From NCBI GenBank assembly GCA_021776515.1, contig JAJFFS010000005.1:52567-116566 (forward strand): DNA of 64,000 nucleotides, in the 5' to 3' direction. The translations under genes and the position numbers were made by a program. Positions 27,673 to 37,940 of this stretch are shown one piece after another (within the stretch, counting starts at the first letter, position 1; every line of letters begins with the position of its first letter). This DNA comes from Robiginitomaculum sp. (lineage in GTDB: Bacteria; Pseudomonadota; Alphaproteobacteria; Caulobacterales; Maricaulaceae). The notes under the pieces were generated by a model. That model did no database searches. It saw nothing but the letters and a program-made list of their open reading frames with translations, and was not told where the DNA came from.

Positions 27673-28961
27673 GCGTTCAGCGCCAACACTTCACCAGCAA
27701 GATAGAGCGACCCGCACACCACAATGCGCGGGTCGCGTGCTGTGCTCAAAGCACTTTTAAAGGCGGCTTCAAAGGCAGGGGCAATGCGCGCCTCAAGGTT
27801 GGCGTGCCGGGCGGCCACTTGCATATCCTCTGGCGTCATGGGGTGCGGTGCGTGCTTTACCGGGATGCAGATGACAAGAGGCGCCAGGGCGCTAAATGCC
27901 TTGAAAAATTCTACAGCATCCTTGGTATTTTGCAGCCCGGCGATGAGCACCAGGGGACGCGGGTCGTGTTTTTGCATTTCATTCAGGCTGCTGGCCAGTG
28001 CCTGCGCAGCATGAGGGTTGTGCGCCCCGTCAACGATAATTTGTGCGCCCTTGTCGATGGCCCGCTTCGCCAGCGCCCCTCGATGTAATACATCAAAACG
28101 CCCGGGCCAGTGCACGGTCTCTAACCCTTGCGCGATGGCCGTATGGTCCCAACCCATGTGCAAGGCGGCAGCCACGGCCAAGCCTGCATTTTCCACCTGA
28201 TGAGCGCCCTTGAGCCGGGGTAGCGGTAAATCCAGAAGTTGTGTTTCATCTTCATAGACAAGGCGCCCATCCTCAACACGGACGTGAAATTTTTCCCCGG
28301 CACATTGCAACGACGCTTTTGCCCGATGGCAAGCCTGTTCGATCACATCCCGGGCAATGTCATCTTGCCGGGCGCTGATGACAGGAACGCCGGGTTTGAT
28401 GATCCCGGCCTTGGCGCGGGCGATGTCGGCCATGTCAGTCCCCAGATAATCTGCATGGTCATGGGCGATGGGGCTGATGAGGCATAATGCCGGTTTTGCC
28501 AGCACATTGCTGGCATCAAATTCGCCGCCCAGCCCAACCTCAATGAGGGCGATGTCGGCAGGGCTTCGTGCAAAGGCTAAAAACATGACGGCAGTTAAAA
28601 GTTCAAACTGGGTTATGGATGTGCCGTCATTAACGGCCTCAACGTCTTCAAGAAGATCAGCCAGAGCTGGATCGGTAATGGGGTTGCCGCCGAGCACATA
28701 GCGTTCATTAAGGTGAACAAGATGCGGGCTGGTGTGGATGTGTGCTGACAGGCCCGCAGCCTCAGCCATGCTTCCCAGCATGGCAATGGTGGAGCCTTTG
28801 CCATTGGTACCAGCCACATGGATGGTCGGAGGAAGGTGGTCGTGTGGATCTCCGAGTTTGGCCAGCAATACACGGACACGGGCCAGGCCCAGACTTATCT
28901 CTGCCGGGTGTAGCGCATCAAAACGGGCAAGAGCGCGTTTTATACGCTGCCCCGCGCTCAA
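27669..28961 (-). CDS. folC: folylpolyglutamate synthase / dihydrofolate synthase
   Basis: FolC adds glutamate to dihydropteroate and to reduced folates. The 430 residues show the ATP loop [27 protein letters not shown], the metal and substrate region [26 protein letters not shown] and [16 protein letters not shown]. The start is a TTG at 28961 that overlaps the accD stop (TTGA), with no ATG nearby that would keep the conserved N-terminus, so translation is probably coupled to accD. accD-folC after trpFBA is a common order in proteobacteria. Confidence 0.94.
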   Translation of the reverse strand: MSAGQRIKRALARFDALHPAEISLGLARVRVLLAKLGDPHDHLPPTIHVAGTNGKGSTIAMLGSMAEAAGLSAHIHTSPHLVHLNERYVLGGNPITDPALADLLEDVEAVNDGTSITQFELLTAVMFLAFARSPADIALIEVGLGGEFDASNVLAKPALCLISPIAHDHADYLGTDMADIARAKAGIIKPGVPVISARQDDIARDVIEQACHRAKASLQCAGEKFHVRVEDGRLVYEDETQLLDLPLPRLKGAHQVENAGLAVAAALHMGWDHTAIAQGLETVHWPGRFDVLHRGALAKRAIDKGAQIIVDGAHNPHAAQALASSLNEMQKHDPRPLVLIAGLQNTKDAVEFFKAFSALAPLVICIPVKHAPHPMTPEDMQVAARHANLEARIAPAFEAAFKSALSTARDPRIVVCGSLYLAGEVLALNA

Positions 28962-29821
28962 GCGGCTTTGGCTCCGCTGAGTAAGTTCAGTACATTCGCC
29001 AGATAAGCTTTCAGTTCGCGGCGATCTACCACCGCGTCCACCATGCCCTTGTCAAGAAGGTATTCCGAGCGTTGTGCGCCTTCGGGCAGTTTTTCACGAA
29101 TGGTTTGCTCAATGACACGCGGGCCGGAAAAACAGATCAGCGCTCGGGGTTCGGCAATATGCACATCACCCAGCATGGCATAGGACGCCGTGACACCGCC
29201 AGATGTCGGGTCAGTCAGCACCACGATATAGGGCAGGCGGGCTTCGTTCAGCTCATTCACCAATAGGGTCGTGCGCGGCATTTGCATGAGTGACAGCGCG
29301 CCTTCCTGCATCCGTGCACCGCCTGAGGCAATAAAAGCCACCATGGGCAGTTTACGCTTCAAAGCTTCCTCGGCGGCGGTGATAAAGCCCTCGCCAGCGG
29401 CCATGCCCAGTGATCCGCCCATAAAGGCAAAGTCCTGCACAAAAACGACTGCTTTCGCGCCATCTATGCTGCCAACGCCAACGCTGATGGCGTCTTCGGT
29501 CTCGGTTTTTGCCCGTGCTGCTTTCAGCCGGTCAGTGTATTTTTTATCATCACGAAATTTAAGCGGGTCTGTCGCCACTTCTGGCACAGGAATACGTTCA
29601 TATTCCTGTTCATCAAAAGTAATTTTGAAGCGGGTGTCAGACCCGATGCGCATGTGGTGTCCGGCGGGTGTCACATAAAGCCCTGCCGTCAGGTCTTCCT
29701 GAAACACCATTTCGCCGGAAAGCGGGCATTTCACCCACAGGTTTTCCGGGGTGTCGCGTTTGGAAAAAATTTTCTTCATGCCCGGCGGGGTCAGGCGATC
29801 AAGCCAGTTTATGGTGTTCAT
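28958..29821 (-). CDS. accD: acetyl-CoA carboxylase carboxyltransferase subunit beta
   Basis: AccD forms, with AccA, the carboxyltransferase that makes malonyl-CoA for fatty acid synthesis. The catalytic core is clear: [53 protein letters not shown] and [20 protein letters not shown]. The N-terminal zinc ribbon of E. coli AccD needs four Cys, but only one is seen here ([16 protein letters not shown]), a degenerate form found in alphaproteobacteria. Start and stop overlap trpA and folC by four bases each, so the genes are one operon. Confidence 0.96.
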   Translation of the reverse strand: MNTINWLDRLTPPGMKKIFSKRDTPENLWVKCPLSGEMVFQEDLTAGLYVTPAGHHMRIGSDTRFKITFDEQEYERIPVPEVATDPLKFRDDKKYTDRLKAARAKTETEDAISVGVGSIDGAKAVVFVQDFAFMGGSLGMAAGEGFITAAEEALKRKLPMVAFIASGGARMQEGALSLMQMPRTTLLVNELNEARLPYIVVLTDPTSGGVTASYAMLGDVHIAEPRALICFSGPRVIEQTIREKLPEGAQRSEYLLDKGMVDAVVDRRELKAYLANVLNLLSGAKAA

Positions 29822-30645
29822 GAGATAACCTCTTCGCGAGCGCTATGGACGGCATGTCCAAGTGTGCGGGTCAATTCAAGTGCTTCTTTTACACCACCTG
29901 AGGCCATGGCATCAACAATGGCGCTGCCAACAACCACGCCGTCAGCATTCTGCGCAATTTGTGCCGCCTTTTCAGGCGTGCGTACACCAAAGCCCACAGC
30001 AACCGGCAGGCCAGAGGCGGCACGAATGCGCGATACGGCTTTGGCTACCGGGTCGGCCTTTGGCACGGCAGTGCCAGTGACCCCGGCCACAGAAATATAA
30101 TAAACAAAACCGCTGGTACCGGCCACAACCGTGGGCAAGCGCTGATCGTCTGTGGTGGGGGTGGCCAGACGGATAAGCGCCAGCCCGGCACCATCAAAGG
30201 CGCTGCGCAGGGGCGTGTCTTCCTCTGGGGGCAGGTCCACCATGATGGCCCCATCCACCCCGGCAGTGACACAGGCCTCTGTAAATGCCTCACAGCCCAT
30301 ATGGTGTATCGGATTGTAATAGCCCATGACGATCAGCGGCGTTTGCGTGTCCTTTTGGCGAAACTTCGCCGCCATGGCCAAAACGTCTTTGGTGCGTATA
30401 CCGGCACCCAGCGCCCGCAAGGCTGCCGCCTGAATGGCCGGGCCATCAGCCATGGGATCGGTGAAGGGCAGGCCCAGTTCAATAATGTCTGCACCGGCAC
30501 CCGGTAGTCCGTCCAGCAGTTCTTGAGCGGTTTCCTCATCCGGGTCGCCGCCCATAATGTAGGTGACAAAGGCGGCACGGTTTTGCATGGCTAGCGCGGC
30601 AAAGCGTGCTTCAAGGCGAGCTGCGCCTGAGACCGGCACACTCAT
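29818..30645 (-). CDS. trpA: tryptophan synthase alpha chain
   Basis: TrpA splits indole-3-glycerol phosphate and passes indole to TrpB. The catalytic Glu and Asp are in [16 protein letters not shown], and the phosphate site is in [11 protein letters not shown] and [22 protein letters not shown] is the usual loop 6. The start at ATG 30645 ([15 protein letters not shown]) overlaps the trpB stop as ATGA. A longer frame from 30813 reads over trpB and has no similarity. The protein is 275 residues, as usual. Confidence 0.97.
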   Translation of the reverse strand: MSVPVSGAARLEARFAALAMQNRAAFVTYIMGGDPDEETAQELLDGLPGAGADIIELGLPFTDPMADGPAIQAAALRALGAGIRTKDVLAMAAKFRQKDTQTPLIVMGYYNPIHHMGCEAFTEACVTAGVDGAIMVDLPPEEDTPLRSAFDGAGLALIRLATPTTDDQRLPTVVAGTSGFVYYISVAGVTGTAVPKADPVAKAVSRIRAASGLPVAVGFGVRTPEKAAQIAQNADGVVVGSAIVDAMASGGVKEALELTRTLGHAVHSAREEVIS

Positions 30646-31847
30646 ATCTCCACCCCCAAATGCCCGGCGACGGCAAAGACATCCTTGTCGCCGCGCCCGC
30701 ACATGTTCATCAGGATTAACCCATCCGGGCCAAGTTCGCGCGCCAGATCGGCAACACGGGCCAGGGCGTGGGCAGGTTCCAGCGCCGGAATAATGCCTTC
30801 CAGTTTTGTGCAAAGCTGGAACATCTCCAGCGCTTCTTTATCAGTGGCGCTGACATATTCGGCGCGGCCACTATCATGCAGATGGGCGTGTTCCGGGCCA
30901 ATGCCCGGATAATCCAGCCCGGCAGAAATGGAATGTGCGTCAATGATCTGCCCATCATCATCTTGCAATAAATACGTACGATTGCCGTGCAAAACGCCGG
31001 GTGCGCCACCTTTTAAAGAAGCCGCGTGTTGGCCGGTTTCAATACCTTTGCCAGCCGCCTCAACACCTATAAGGCGCACGTCTTCATCGGGTACAAAGGC
31101 ATGGAAAAGCCCCATGGCATTAGAGCCACCCCCAATGCACGCCACGCAAGCATCAGGCAAACGGCCTTCGCGGTCCAGAATTTGTGCCCGGGCTTCGCGG
31201 CCAATGACGGATTGAAATTCGCGTACCATGTGCGGATAGGGGTGTGGCCCGGCCACCGTACCAATAACGTAGAAGGTCTCGTCCACATGGGTCACCCAGT
31301 CGCGCAAGGCCTCGTTCATGGCGTCTTTCAGGGTTCCGGTGCCAGAGGTGACCGGCACCACTTCGGCGCCCAGTAGCTTCATGCGAAATACGTTGGGTTG
31401 CTGGCGTTCAATATCGGTTGCGCCCATGAACACCACGCAGGGCAGGCCAAAGCGTGCCGCCATGGTGGCCGTAGCAACGCCGTGCTGGCCTGCGCCGGTT
31501 TCTGCAATAATGCGGGTTTTGCCCATGCGCTTGGCCAGTAATACCTGACCCAGGCAGTTATTGATTTTATGAGAGCCAGTATGGTTCAGCTCGTCGCGTT
31601 TGAACCAGATTTTGGCACCACCAAATTTTTCGGTGAGGCGCTCCGCGTGGTAAAGGGCGCTGGGTCGGCCCACATAGTCACGTAAAAGCCCGTCCATCTG
31701 CGCCGCAAATTCTGGGTCGGCCCGGGCCTCGTCCCAGGCGCTTTCCAGCTCTAGAATAAGCGGCATCAGGGTCTCGGCAACATAGCGCCCGCCGAAATCA
31801 CCAAAGCGGCCGCGTGTGTCCGGCCATTGTGTCGTTTGAGAGGTCAC
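30642..31847 (-). CDS. trpB: tryptophan synthase beta chain
   Basis: TrpB joins indole and serine with pyridoxal phosphate. The cofactor lysine is in [13 protein letters not shown], the phosphate loop in [15 protein letters not shown], and the catalytic Glu follows in [14 protein letters not shown]. At 401 residues it is full length. It begins two bases after trpF ends and overlaps trpA, so trpF-trpB-trpA-accD-folC reads as a single operon. trpE, D and C are not in the window. Confidence 0.97.
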   Translation of the reverse strand: MTSQTTQWPDTRGRFGDFGGRYVAETLMPLILELESAWDEARADPEFAAQMDGLLRDYVGRPSALYHAERLTEKFGGAKIWFKRDELNHTGSHKINNCLGQVLLAKRMGKTRIIAETGAGQHGVATATMAARFGLPCVVFMGATDIERQQPNVFRMKLLGAEVVPVTSGTGTLKDAMNEALRDWVTHVDETFYVIGTVAGPHPYPHMVREFQSVIGREARAQILDREGRLPDACVACIGGGSNAMGLFHAFVPDEDVRLIGVEAAGKGIETGQHAASLKGGAPGVLHGNRTYLLQDDDGQIIDAHSISAGLDYPGIGPEHAHLHDSGRAEYVSATDKEALEMFQLCTKLEGIIPALEPAHALARVADLARELGPDGLILMNMCGRGDKDVFAVAGHLGVEI

Positions 31848-31849
31848 GA

Positions 31850-32512
31850 TTACTTTTGCTCTTCGCTGTTAGGGGAAGTTTCTTTAGCTGCCTGGATAAA
31901 GGCCGCGACTTTTTGCGGATCTTTTATGCCAGGTGCTGATTCTACGCCAGTGGAAACATCCACCGCGCGTGCGCCGGTCTGGCTAATGGCCTCTGCTACG
32001 TTGTCCGGGTCCAGGCCACCGGCCAAAAACCAATGCTTTTCAAATTTTTTATTGCGCAGGATTGTCCAATCAAAGGCCTGACCATGCCCGCCAGCCTGTT
32101 TGGTTTCTTTTGGTGGTTTGGCATCCAGAAGATAATAGGCAGCTGTGCGCGCATAGCGTTCCGTGTCTTCAATATCCAGCGCATTAGAAACGGCAAATGC
32201 CTTGATAATGGGAATATGGTAACGCTTCCAGATAGCCCGTATGCGCTCCGGTTTTTCCCGCCCATGTAATTGCAGAAAATCGGGCGACAAGTGCGTAATA
32301 ACTTTCTTAAGCTGCTTGTCTCCGGGGTTAACAAGAACGGCCACAATTTTAGCTTTGCCCCGTGCCGGTTTGGCAAGTTCGGCAGCTTGCTCTGGCGTTG
32401 TTTTGCGCACGCTATCGGTAGCAAAAACAAAGCCTAGATAATCGGCACCGGCGTTCAGGGCAGCCTCAACGCCTGCTGGTTCTGTCAGGCCACATATTTT
32501 AACATACATCAT
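31850..32512 (-). CDS. trpF: phosphoribosylanthranilate isomerase
   Basis: TrpF is the TIM-barrel enzyme that isomerises phosphoribosylanthranilate. It has the N-terminal [14 protein letters not shown] with the catalytic Cys, the strand [20 protein letters not shown], the [13 protein letters not shown] phosphate loop, and [19 protein letters not shown] with the catalytic Asp. The 220 residues are normal. It heads the operon. Its ribosome site GGAG overlaps the 3' arm of a small hairpin at 32521-32534. Confidence 0.96.
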   Translation of the reverse strand: MMYVKICGLTEPAGVEAALNAGADYLGFVFATDSVRKTTPEQAAELAKPARGKAKIVAVLVNPGDKQLKKVITHLSPDFLQLHGREKPERIRAIWKRYHIPIIKAFAVSNALDIEDTERYARTAAYYLLDAKPPKETKQAGGHGQAFDWTILRNKKFEKHWFLAGGLDPDNVAEAISQTGARAVDVSTGVESAPGIKDPQKVAAFIQAAKETSPNSEEQK

Positions 32513-32520
32513 TTGGCGCT

Positions 32521-32534
32521 CCGCTCACGAGCGG
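32521..32534 (-). promoter_or_regulatory. small hairpin overlapping the trpF ribosome site
   Basis: On the minus strand CCGCT-CGTG-AGCGG forms a five-pair stem whose 3' arm runs directly into GGAG, the likely ribosome site six bases before the trpF ATG. Folding could partly hide that site. It is short and may be chance. Confidence 0.3.
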
Positions 32535-32556
32535 CGCACCTTATGTCTCATAATGT

Positions 32557-32601
32557 ATAATAAAAAGGGGCATCTACAGATAAGATGCCCCTTTTTATTA
32601 T
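32557..32601 (-). terminator. strong hairpin terminator after ihfB
   Basis: A perfect 19-pair stem (32557-32575 with 32583-32601) encloses a seven-base loop. The GC core GGGGCATCT is flanked by an A-run on one side and a T-run on the other, so it can end transcription in both directions. It lies between ihfB and trpF, both on the minus strand, and separates the two operons. Confidence 0.9.
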
Positions 32602-32648
32602 CTGATATTACGTAAGATGAGGGAATATAAGTTTGGCGGGAACGAGCG

Positions 32649-32936
32649 CTATTTTTTCCCTGCGTCGACCTTTTCGCGCAATTCCTTGCCTGCCTTGAAA
32701 AACGGTACGCTTTTGGCTTTCACGGAAACCGAGGTACCAGAGCGTGGATTACGCCCGGTTCTTGATGACCGGTGGCGTACAGAGAATGCGCCAAAGCCGC
32801 GCAATTCCACTCGGTTACCATCTTCCATTGCCTTGGTAATTTCTTCAAACACCGTAGCAACGATAATTTCAATATCTCGTTGATACAAATGTGGATTTTC
32901 ATCCACTAAAGTACTGATCAATTCAGATTTGATCAT
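32649..32936 (-). CDS. ihfB: integration host factor subunit beta
   Basis: IHF-beta is the DNA-bending partner of IHF-alpha. The 95 residues begin at ATG 32936 ([10 protein letters not shown]) after GGGATGG, and show [20 protein letters not shown] with the conserved Pro-tipped arm region ([20 protein letters not shown]). A longer frame from 32969 has no similarity. It follows rpsA on the same strand with a terminator between them, in the conserved order aroA-cmk-rpsA-ihfB. Confidence 0.95.
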   Translation of the reverse strand: MIKSELISTLVDENPHLYQRDIEIIVATVFEEITKAMEDGNRVELRGFGAFSVRHRSSRTGRNPRSGTSVSVKAKSVPFFKAGKELREKVDAGKK

Positions 32937-33059
32937 TTTCCATCCCGCCTTTTTTTCCGTGCCCCACACGTTAGAGGTGAGCTTGCCATTTGAATCCCCG
33001 CGCCGTCAACCGATAGTCGGAAGAATTTATGCTATTTTCGATAAACCTAATGTTCATAA

Positions 33060-33088
33060 AAAAGGCCGGGTATCAGACCCGGCCTTTT
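33060..33088 (-). terminator. rpsA terminator hairpin
   Basis: AAAAGGCCGGGT (33060-33071) pairs with ACCCGGCCTTTT (33077-33088) around ATCAG. On the minus strand the GC-rich stem is followed by a run of T, the standard intrinsic form, 23 bases after the rpsA stop codon. Confidence 0.9.
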
Positions 33089-33110
33089 TCATGTCAATTT
33101 AAGTATGAAC

Positions 33111-34817
33111 TTATTCGGGTTTATCACTTTGGCCTTTCAAGGCTTCACCCAGAATATCGCCAAGTGATGCACCGGAGTCAGAAGAACCATATTGTGCGAT
33201 GGCTTCTTTTTCCTGATCAGCTTCCATGATCTTGATGGAAAGCGAAATGCGCCGCGAAGCACGGTCCACACTGGTCACCTTGGCATCAACCTTGTCGCCA
33301 ACAGCAAAGCGTTCCGGGCGCTGTTCATTGCGATCCCGTGACAGGTCAGACTTGCGTATGAATGCCTTGACCTTGCCATCATCACCCAGGGTAACCTCGA
33401 TACCACCAGAAGTAATCTCACTGACAACGCAGGTAACAACTTCGCCGCGTTTATAGCCGCCTTCATCCATAGGATCGCCGCTCATTTGCTTGACCCCAAG
33501 AGAAACGCGCTCTTTGTCTGTATCAATATCCAGAACCTTGGCTTTAACCATGTCGCCTTTTTTGTAACCAGCAATGGCTTCATCGCCAGATTTTTCCCAG
33601 GAAAGATCTGAAAGGTGCGCCATGCCATCAATTTCGCCATCCAGACCAATGAACAGGCCAAACTCAGTGATGTTTTTAACCTCACCTTCAACAACAGTGC
33701 CGATCGGGTTTTCCATGGCGAAAGCATCCCATGGATTGTCTGCGCACTGTTTGATACCAAGCGAGATACGGCGTTTTTCCTGATCGACATCAAGCACCAC
33801 GACGTTGACCTCTTGTGAGGTGGAAACAATTTTACCCGGATGGATGTTTTTCTTGGTCCAGCTCATTTCCGAGACGTGTACCAGTCCTTCAATACCGGCT
33901 TCCAGTTCAACAAAAGCACCATATTCGGTGATATTGGTGATGCGACCGGTGAAGCGGGAATCAACCGGGTATTTGGCGGCGACGCCTTCCCACGGATCAG
34001 CCTGAAGCTGTTTCATACCAAGGGAAATACGTTGGCTTTCCGGGTTTATCTTGACGATTTGAACATTAATTTTATCGCCGACATTTAAAATCTGGCTGGG
34101 GTGATTGACCCGGCGCCAGCTCATGTCAGTTACGTGCAAGAGGCCATCAATGCCACCAAGGTCAACAAAGGCACCGTAATCAGTGATGTTTTTAACAACA
34201 CCTTCGCGTACTTCACCTTCGTGCAGATCGTTGATCAGTTCAGCGCGTTGTTCGGCGCGTGATTCTTCCAAAATGGCACGTCGGGAAACAACAATATTGC
34301 CGCGTGGGCGGTCCATTTTGAGGATAACAAAAGGTTGCTCCATACCCATTAGCGGGCCTACGTCCCGGATGGGACGGATGTCAACCTGGCTGCCGGGCAA
34401 GAAGGCGCTGGCACCGCCAAGGTCTACGGTAAAGCCACCTTTGACACGGCCAATAATGGTGCCGTTGACGGTTTCTTCGGCAGCGTGGGATTTCTCCAGA
34501 CGGTCCCATGCTTCTTCGCGGCGTGCTTTTTCGCGTGAAAGAACAGCATCGCCAAGGGCGTTTTCAACGCGTTCCAGATAGACATCAATCTTGTCGCCGG
34601 CTTCGATTTTTTCACGTTCCCCATTGAACATAAATTCGCGCACAGGAATGCGGCCTTCTGTCTTCAGGCCAACATCAACAATAATCACGTCATTTTCGAC
34701 CATGGTGACAAGGCCCGAGACCACATGGCCTTCGAGCATTGTTTTGCCACCAAAACTGGCGTTGAGCATTTGCTCGAAATCATCAAGCGTAGGGTTCATA
34801 CTTTCCGTAGCGGACAT
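33111..34817 (-). CDS. rpsA: 30S ribosomal protein S1
   Basis: S1 holds mRNA on the 30S subunit. The 568 residues contain six S1 domains. The first two are diverged (VSGLVTMVENDVIIVDVG and VNGTIIGRVKGGFTVDLG). The later four are canonical, for example KNITDYGAFVDLGGIDGLLH, TNITEYGAFVELEAGIEGLV and KNITEFGLFIGLDGEIDGM. The start at ATG 34817 (MSATESMNPTLDDF) follows GGAG. A frame opening at 34886 adds unrelated residues. It lies 138 bases after cmk, leaving room for its own promoter, as in other bacteria. Confidence 0.97.
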   Translation of the reverse strand: MSATESMNPTLDDFEQMLNASFGGKTMLEGHVVSGLVTMVENDVIIVDVGLKTEGRIPVREFMFNGEREKIEAGDKIDVYLERVENALGDAVLSREKARREEAWDRLEKSHAAEETVNGTIIGRVKGGFTVDLGGASAFLPGSQVDIRPIRDVGPLMGMEQPFVILKMDRPRGNIVVSRRAILEESRAEQRAELINDLHEGEVREGVVKNITDYGAFVDLGGIDGLLHVTDMSWRRVNHPSQILNVGDKINVQIVKINPESQRISLGMKQLQADPWEGVAAKYPVDSRFTGRITNITEYGAFVELEAGIEGLVHVSEMSWTKKNIHPGKIVSTSQEVNVVVLDVDQEKRRISLGIKQCADNPWDAFAMENPIGTVVEGEVKNITEFGLFIGLDGEIDGMAHLSDLSWEKSGDEAIAGYKKGDMVKAKVLDIDTDKERVSLGVKQMSGDPMDEGGYKRGEVVTCVVSEITSGGIEVTLGDDGKVKAFIRKSDLSRDRNEQRPERFAVGDKVDAKVTSVDRASRRISLSIKIMEADQEKEAIAQYGSSDSGASLGDILGEALKGQSDKPE

Positions 34818-34955
34818 ATAATGTGTACTCCAAAATAAAAAATGGCCAACCGGTTGAATCCGGCGGTCTTGCCGCAAAGGCGACATTGTGGGTTCAGATT
34901 GTGTTCGGGTACGATACCGGTCCGGCTGTTTGGATTACGTTCCTAAAGTTTGCCT

Positions 34956-35588
34956 TTAAGGACGTTCAGCCTTCGCCGCATCAACAATGCGTTGTGCCGC
35001 CTCGAACGCGGCGTCTATACTCAACCCGCCAGTGTTTAGCAAGTGCGCATCGGCAGCGCACTGCATGGGGGCATCATCCCTTCCGGCGTCGCGGGCATCC
35101 CGTTCGATGAGTTGTTCCAGTACCTGAGCATAACTAATATCTTCACCGCGGGCGCATAATTCCTTGTGGCGGCGCCTGGCGCGTTCTTCCGCTGGCGCGC
35201 TTACCCACAATTTTACGTCCGCATGGGGGCAGATAAAAGTGCCTATGTCACGACCATCCAGCACAGCACCACCTGTTTGATCGGCAAAATCACGTTGAAA
35301 ATTCATTAGAGCCTTGCGCACAGAGGGTATCGCGGCAACCCTGGAGGCCGCGGCGCCAATTTTTGCAGAACGCAATTCAGGGTCGTTCAGAACGGTGTTG
35401 TCCACTTTTCTGGCGCTGATGGTTGCGGCCTCCGGGTCAGAGGGATCTTTACCCGCGTTTAATACGCCAAGGGCGCAGGCACGGTACAGTAGCCCTGTAT
35501 CCAGATAGGGAAGGTCATACCTGTTGGCGAGATGCCTGGCGATGGTTCCTTTGCCTGAGGCCAGCGGGCCATCTACTGCAATTATCAT
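34956..35588 (-). CDS. cmk: (d)CMP kinase
   Basis: Cytidylate kinase phosphorylates CMP and dCMP. The P-loop is GPLASGKGTIAR (Ala where GSGKST is usual), followed by YLDTGLLYRACAL, DGRDIGTFICPHADVKLWV and the lid segment SAPAEERARRRHKEL. At 210 residues it is normal. It overlaps aroA by four bases and precedes rpsA in the conserved aroA-cmk-rpsA order. Confidence 0.95.
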   Translation of the reverse strand: MIIAVDGPLASGKGTIARHLANRYDLPYLDTGLLYRACALGVLNAGKDPSDPEAATISARKVDNTVLNDPELRSAKIGAAASRVAAIPSVRKALMNFQRDFADQTGGAVLDGRDIGTFICPHADVKLWVSAPAEERARRRHKELCARGEDISYAQVLEQLIERDARDAGRDDAPMQCAADAHLLNTGGLSIDAAFEAAQRIVDAAKAERP

Positions 35589-36946
35589 GTCCGCGTCTCC
35601 ATACCCGTTTGAAACTTAGCGCCCAGACTGCGCATGTCATCACAAAACCCGGGGTAGGAGGTGGCAATACTGGCCATGTTATCCACGTGTACTGTTCTTG
35701 AAAACACCATACCCAGTATCAATGCCGCCATGGCGATGCGGTGGTCGCCATCGGTGCGCACAGGCACAGGTTCATCTGAAGCGGCCTTGCCTCTGCTAGA
35801 GCCTCCACCCTCAACGCGAAGCCAGTCAGCTCCGCTTTGTACGTTGATGCCCATGCTGCGTAGCAAATCTTCACTGCGCGCGATCCTGTCGCTTTCCTTG
35901 ACGCGTAACTCACCCAACCCCCGCATGTCCGTAACACCTTCTGCAAAGGAGGCCAGTACGGCCAGCGCCGGAAATTCATCTACCATAGAGGGGACAATTT
36001 CGGGTTCAGTTCTCACACCGACAAGCTTTGATGCGCGCACCCGGATGTCGGCAATGTCCTCGCCGCCGCTTTTGCGAGGCCTCAGTATGTCAATCTGCCC
36101 ACCCATACGCTTTGCTATTGTGATAAATCCGGTGCGTGCCGGGTTCATCAACACGCCTTCCAGCACGATATCACTACCGGGAATGCAAAGGGCTGCGGTT
36201 ATAGGAAAGGCCGCCGATGACGGGTCGCCAGGCACTGTCACCGATGTTCCCGTTAACATTGCCGGGCCAGATAACCGCACCCGGTGTCGTCCATCGCTTA
36301 ACACATCGCTTGTGACATGAGCGCCAAAGGCGGTGAGCATACGCTCTGTGTGGTCTCGGCTTAGTGCCGGTTCAATCACTTCGGTTACGCCGTGGGCGTT
36401 CAACCCGGCCAGAAGAAGCGCAGATTTTACCTGTGCCGAGGCAATAGAAATTTCACTGCTCTGCGCTGTGGGTCTCGCGCCTGCATGGATGGTAACCGGC
36501 AGACAGCCATCATGGCTATCGGTTTTAACATCAAGAGTATGCAAGGGGTCTAATACTCGGCCCATGGGGCGCCCGGACAAACTGTCATCACCAATAAAGT
36601 CAGCGCCGATACCAAGCCCGGCCACCATGCCCATAACCAGGCGCACGCCTGTTCCCGAGTTTCCAAAATCAAGCGGCCCTTGAGGACTGCACGCTGTGCC
36701 CGTATTTATACCTGTCACATTCCATTGTCCGGCATGGGTGCCTTGCTCTATCTGCGCGCCCAATGCACGCATCGCCTGCAGGGTGTGCAACACATCCTCG
36801 CCTTCCAGCAAACCTTCGATTGTGGTGCGCCCCTGAGCCAGACTTCCTAAAATCAAGGCGCGGTGCGAAATTGACTTGTCGCCTGGCACGCGCAATGTGC
36901 CGCCAAGACGAAAACGAGGTTGAACTGCTAACGGGTTATTTGACAC
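35585..36946 (-). CDS. aroA: 3-phosphoshikimate 1-carboxyvinyltransferase (EPSP synthase)
   Basis: AroA joins shikimate-3-phosphate and phosphoenolpyruvate in aromatic amino acid synthesis. Landmarks are RVPGDKSISHRALILGSLA, FGNSGTGVRLVMG, SAQVKSALLLAGL and ELRVKESDRIARS. The best start is GTG 36946 (MSNNPLAVQPRF), giving 453 residues. An in-frame upstream ATG at 37036 would add 30 residues without similarity. The loop FGNSGTGVRLVMG has Gly then Thr, close to the class II pattern, but I cannot assign herbicide response from sequence. It is divergent from the TIGR02300 gene. Confidence 0.94.
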   Translation of the reverse strand: MSNNPLAVQPRFRLGGTLRVPGDKSISHRALILGSLAQGRTTIEGLLEGEDVLHTLQAMRALGAQIEQGTHAGQWNVTGINTGTACSPQGPLDFGNSGTGVRLVMGMVAGLGIGADFIGDDSLSGRPMGRVLDPLHTLDVKTDSHDGCLPVTIHAGARPTAQSSEISIASAQVKSALLLAGLNAHGVTEVIEPALSRDHTERMLTAFGAHVTSDVLSDGRHRVRLSGPAMLTGTSVTVPGDPSSAAFPITAALCIPGSDIVLEGVLMNPARTGFITIAKRMGGQIDILRPRKSGGEDIADIRVRASKLVGVRTEPEIVPSMVDEFPALAVLASFAEGVTDMRGLGELRVKESDRIARSEDLLRSMGINVQSGADWLRVEGGGSSRGKAASDEPVPVRTDGDHRIAMAALILGMVFSRTVHVDNMASIATSYPGFCDDMRSLGAKFQTGMETRT

Positions 36947-37056
36947 TGGATTAACGCTTTGCAATTGGAATAAAACTGTAGGACAAGAAAAATCGTTTTG
37001 ACAGCGACGCTGGAACATGGCAAGCGACGCCGCCAATAATATTCATGAGGTTGATT

Positions 37057-37506
37057 GTGTCGAAATTTGATCCTGGGACAAAGCAGAGCTGTCCAGAGTG
37101 CAGCATAAAGTTTTATGACTTGAACAAAAGGCCAGCTGTATGTCCAAAATGTGAGCACAGCTATAACCCGGATGCGGGCGTAAAACCGGTTAAAAAACCT
37201 GATCCTGAACCCGTGGTTGAAGCTGAAGACAAAGCAGAGGATGGTGATAAGCCTGCTGCTGAAACAGAAGCGGAAATCGAAGGTCTGGACGCAGAGGATG
37301 AAGAAGCAGAGTCTTTAGCGCTTGACGGTGACAAGCCGGCGATTATGGCCAGCGGTGATGACGATGATGATTCTGATCCTTCCGAATCTGGCGCTTCTTT
37401 ACCCGAAGGGTTTACTGAAGAAGGGGTCGAAGATGATTCGGATGCCCTTGCTGATGATGATGATGAAGAAGAAATTGATCTGGGCGAAGGTCTTGAAACA
37501 GACTGA
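37057..37506 (+). CDS. TIGR02300 family acidic zinc-ribbon protein
   Basis: A small protein conserved in alphaproteobacteria, of unknown function. The N-terminus holds a zinc ribbon, CPECSIKFYDLNKRPAVCPKC, with two CxxC pairs. The rest, about 100 residues, is extremely acidic and probably disordered (DDDDDSDPSESG, DDDDEEEIDLGEG). GTG 37057 follows GAGG at a good distance. ATG 37045 is also in frame but has no ribosome site. It stands alone just upstream of tRNA-Ala. Confidence 0.87.
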   Translation: MSKFDPGTKQSCPECSIKFYDLNKRPAVCPKCEHSYNPDAGVKPVKKPDPEPVVEAEDKAEDGDKPAAETEAEIEGLDAEDEEAESLALDGDKPAIMASGDDDDDSDPSESGASLPEGFTEEGVEDDSDALADDDDEEEIDLGEGLETD

Positions 37507-37586
37507 TTAAATCGCTTGATTGGTATCTCTGCGGTGACTAGTTTGCCGCTCCCTTGGCGCGGATATTATTCGCACTAACCCTTTAA

Positions 37587-37644
<58 letters not shown>

Positions 37645-37662
<18 letters not shown>

Positions 37663-37831
37663 TTTTCTTAGTGCGCTATCGCGACGGCAAGCCTCGCTAT
37701 TTGAGCGCGGGCTTCGGTTCGAGGTTTCTCGTCTCACCTCCACCATTTTTGTTTGTCCTACCGCTTCGCTGCTTGAGGACAGGTTCCGGTTAGATATTGC
37801 ATCTCGAACCTCCACCATTTCTTTTGTCTCA
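37645..37831 (+). repeat. repeated tRNA-like 3' tails after tRNA-Ala
   Basis: The tRNA end CTCCACCATTT is repeated twice more, near 37738-37750 and 37809-37821. The last two copies also share TCTCG before ACCTCCACCATTT and have a CGGTT-like T-arm start upstream. Neither is preceded by a full cloverleaf. They look like duplicated or decayed 3' tRNA ends, the usual target of site-specific integration, but no integrase is nearby. Confidence 0.5.
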
Positions 37832-37940
37832 CGGCGCGAAAAGCGCTTTCGAATTCTCCTGACAAGGCCCCCTTGTTTTATGCATGAATAATGCACCTCT
37901 TTACATTTGCATTCGAGGCCCAACGCCTTACAAGGCGCGC

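Noticed and set aside
30646..30813. Extended N-terminus for TrpA
   Set aside because: This part reads over the end of trpB out of frame. The ATGA overlap at 30642-30645 is the usual trpB-trpA junction.
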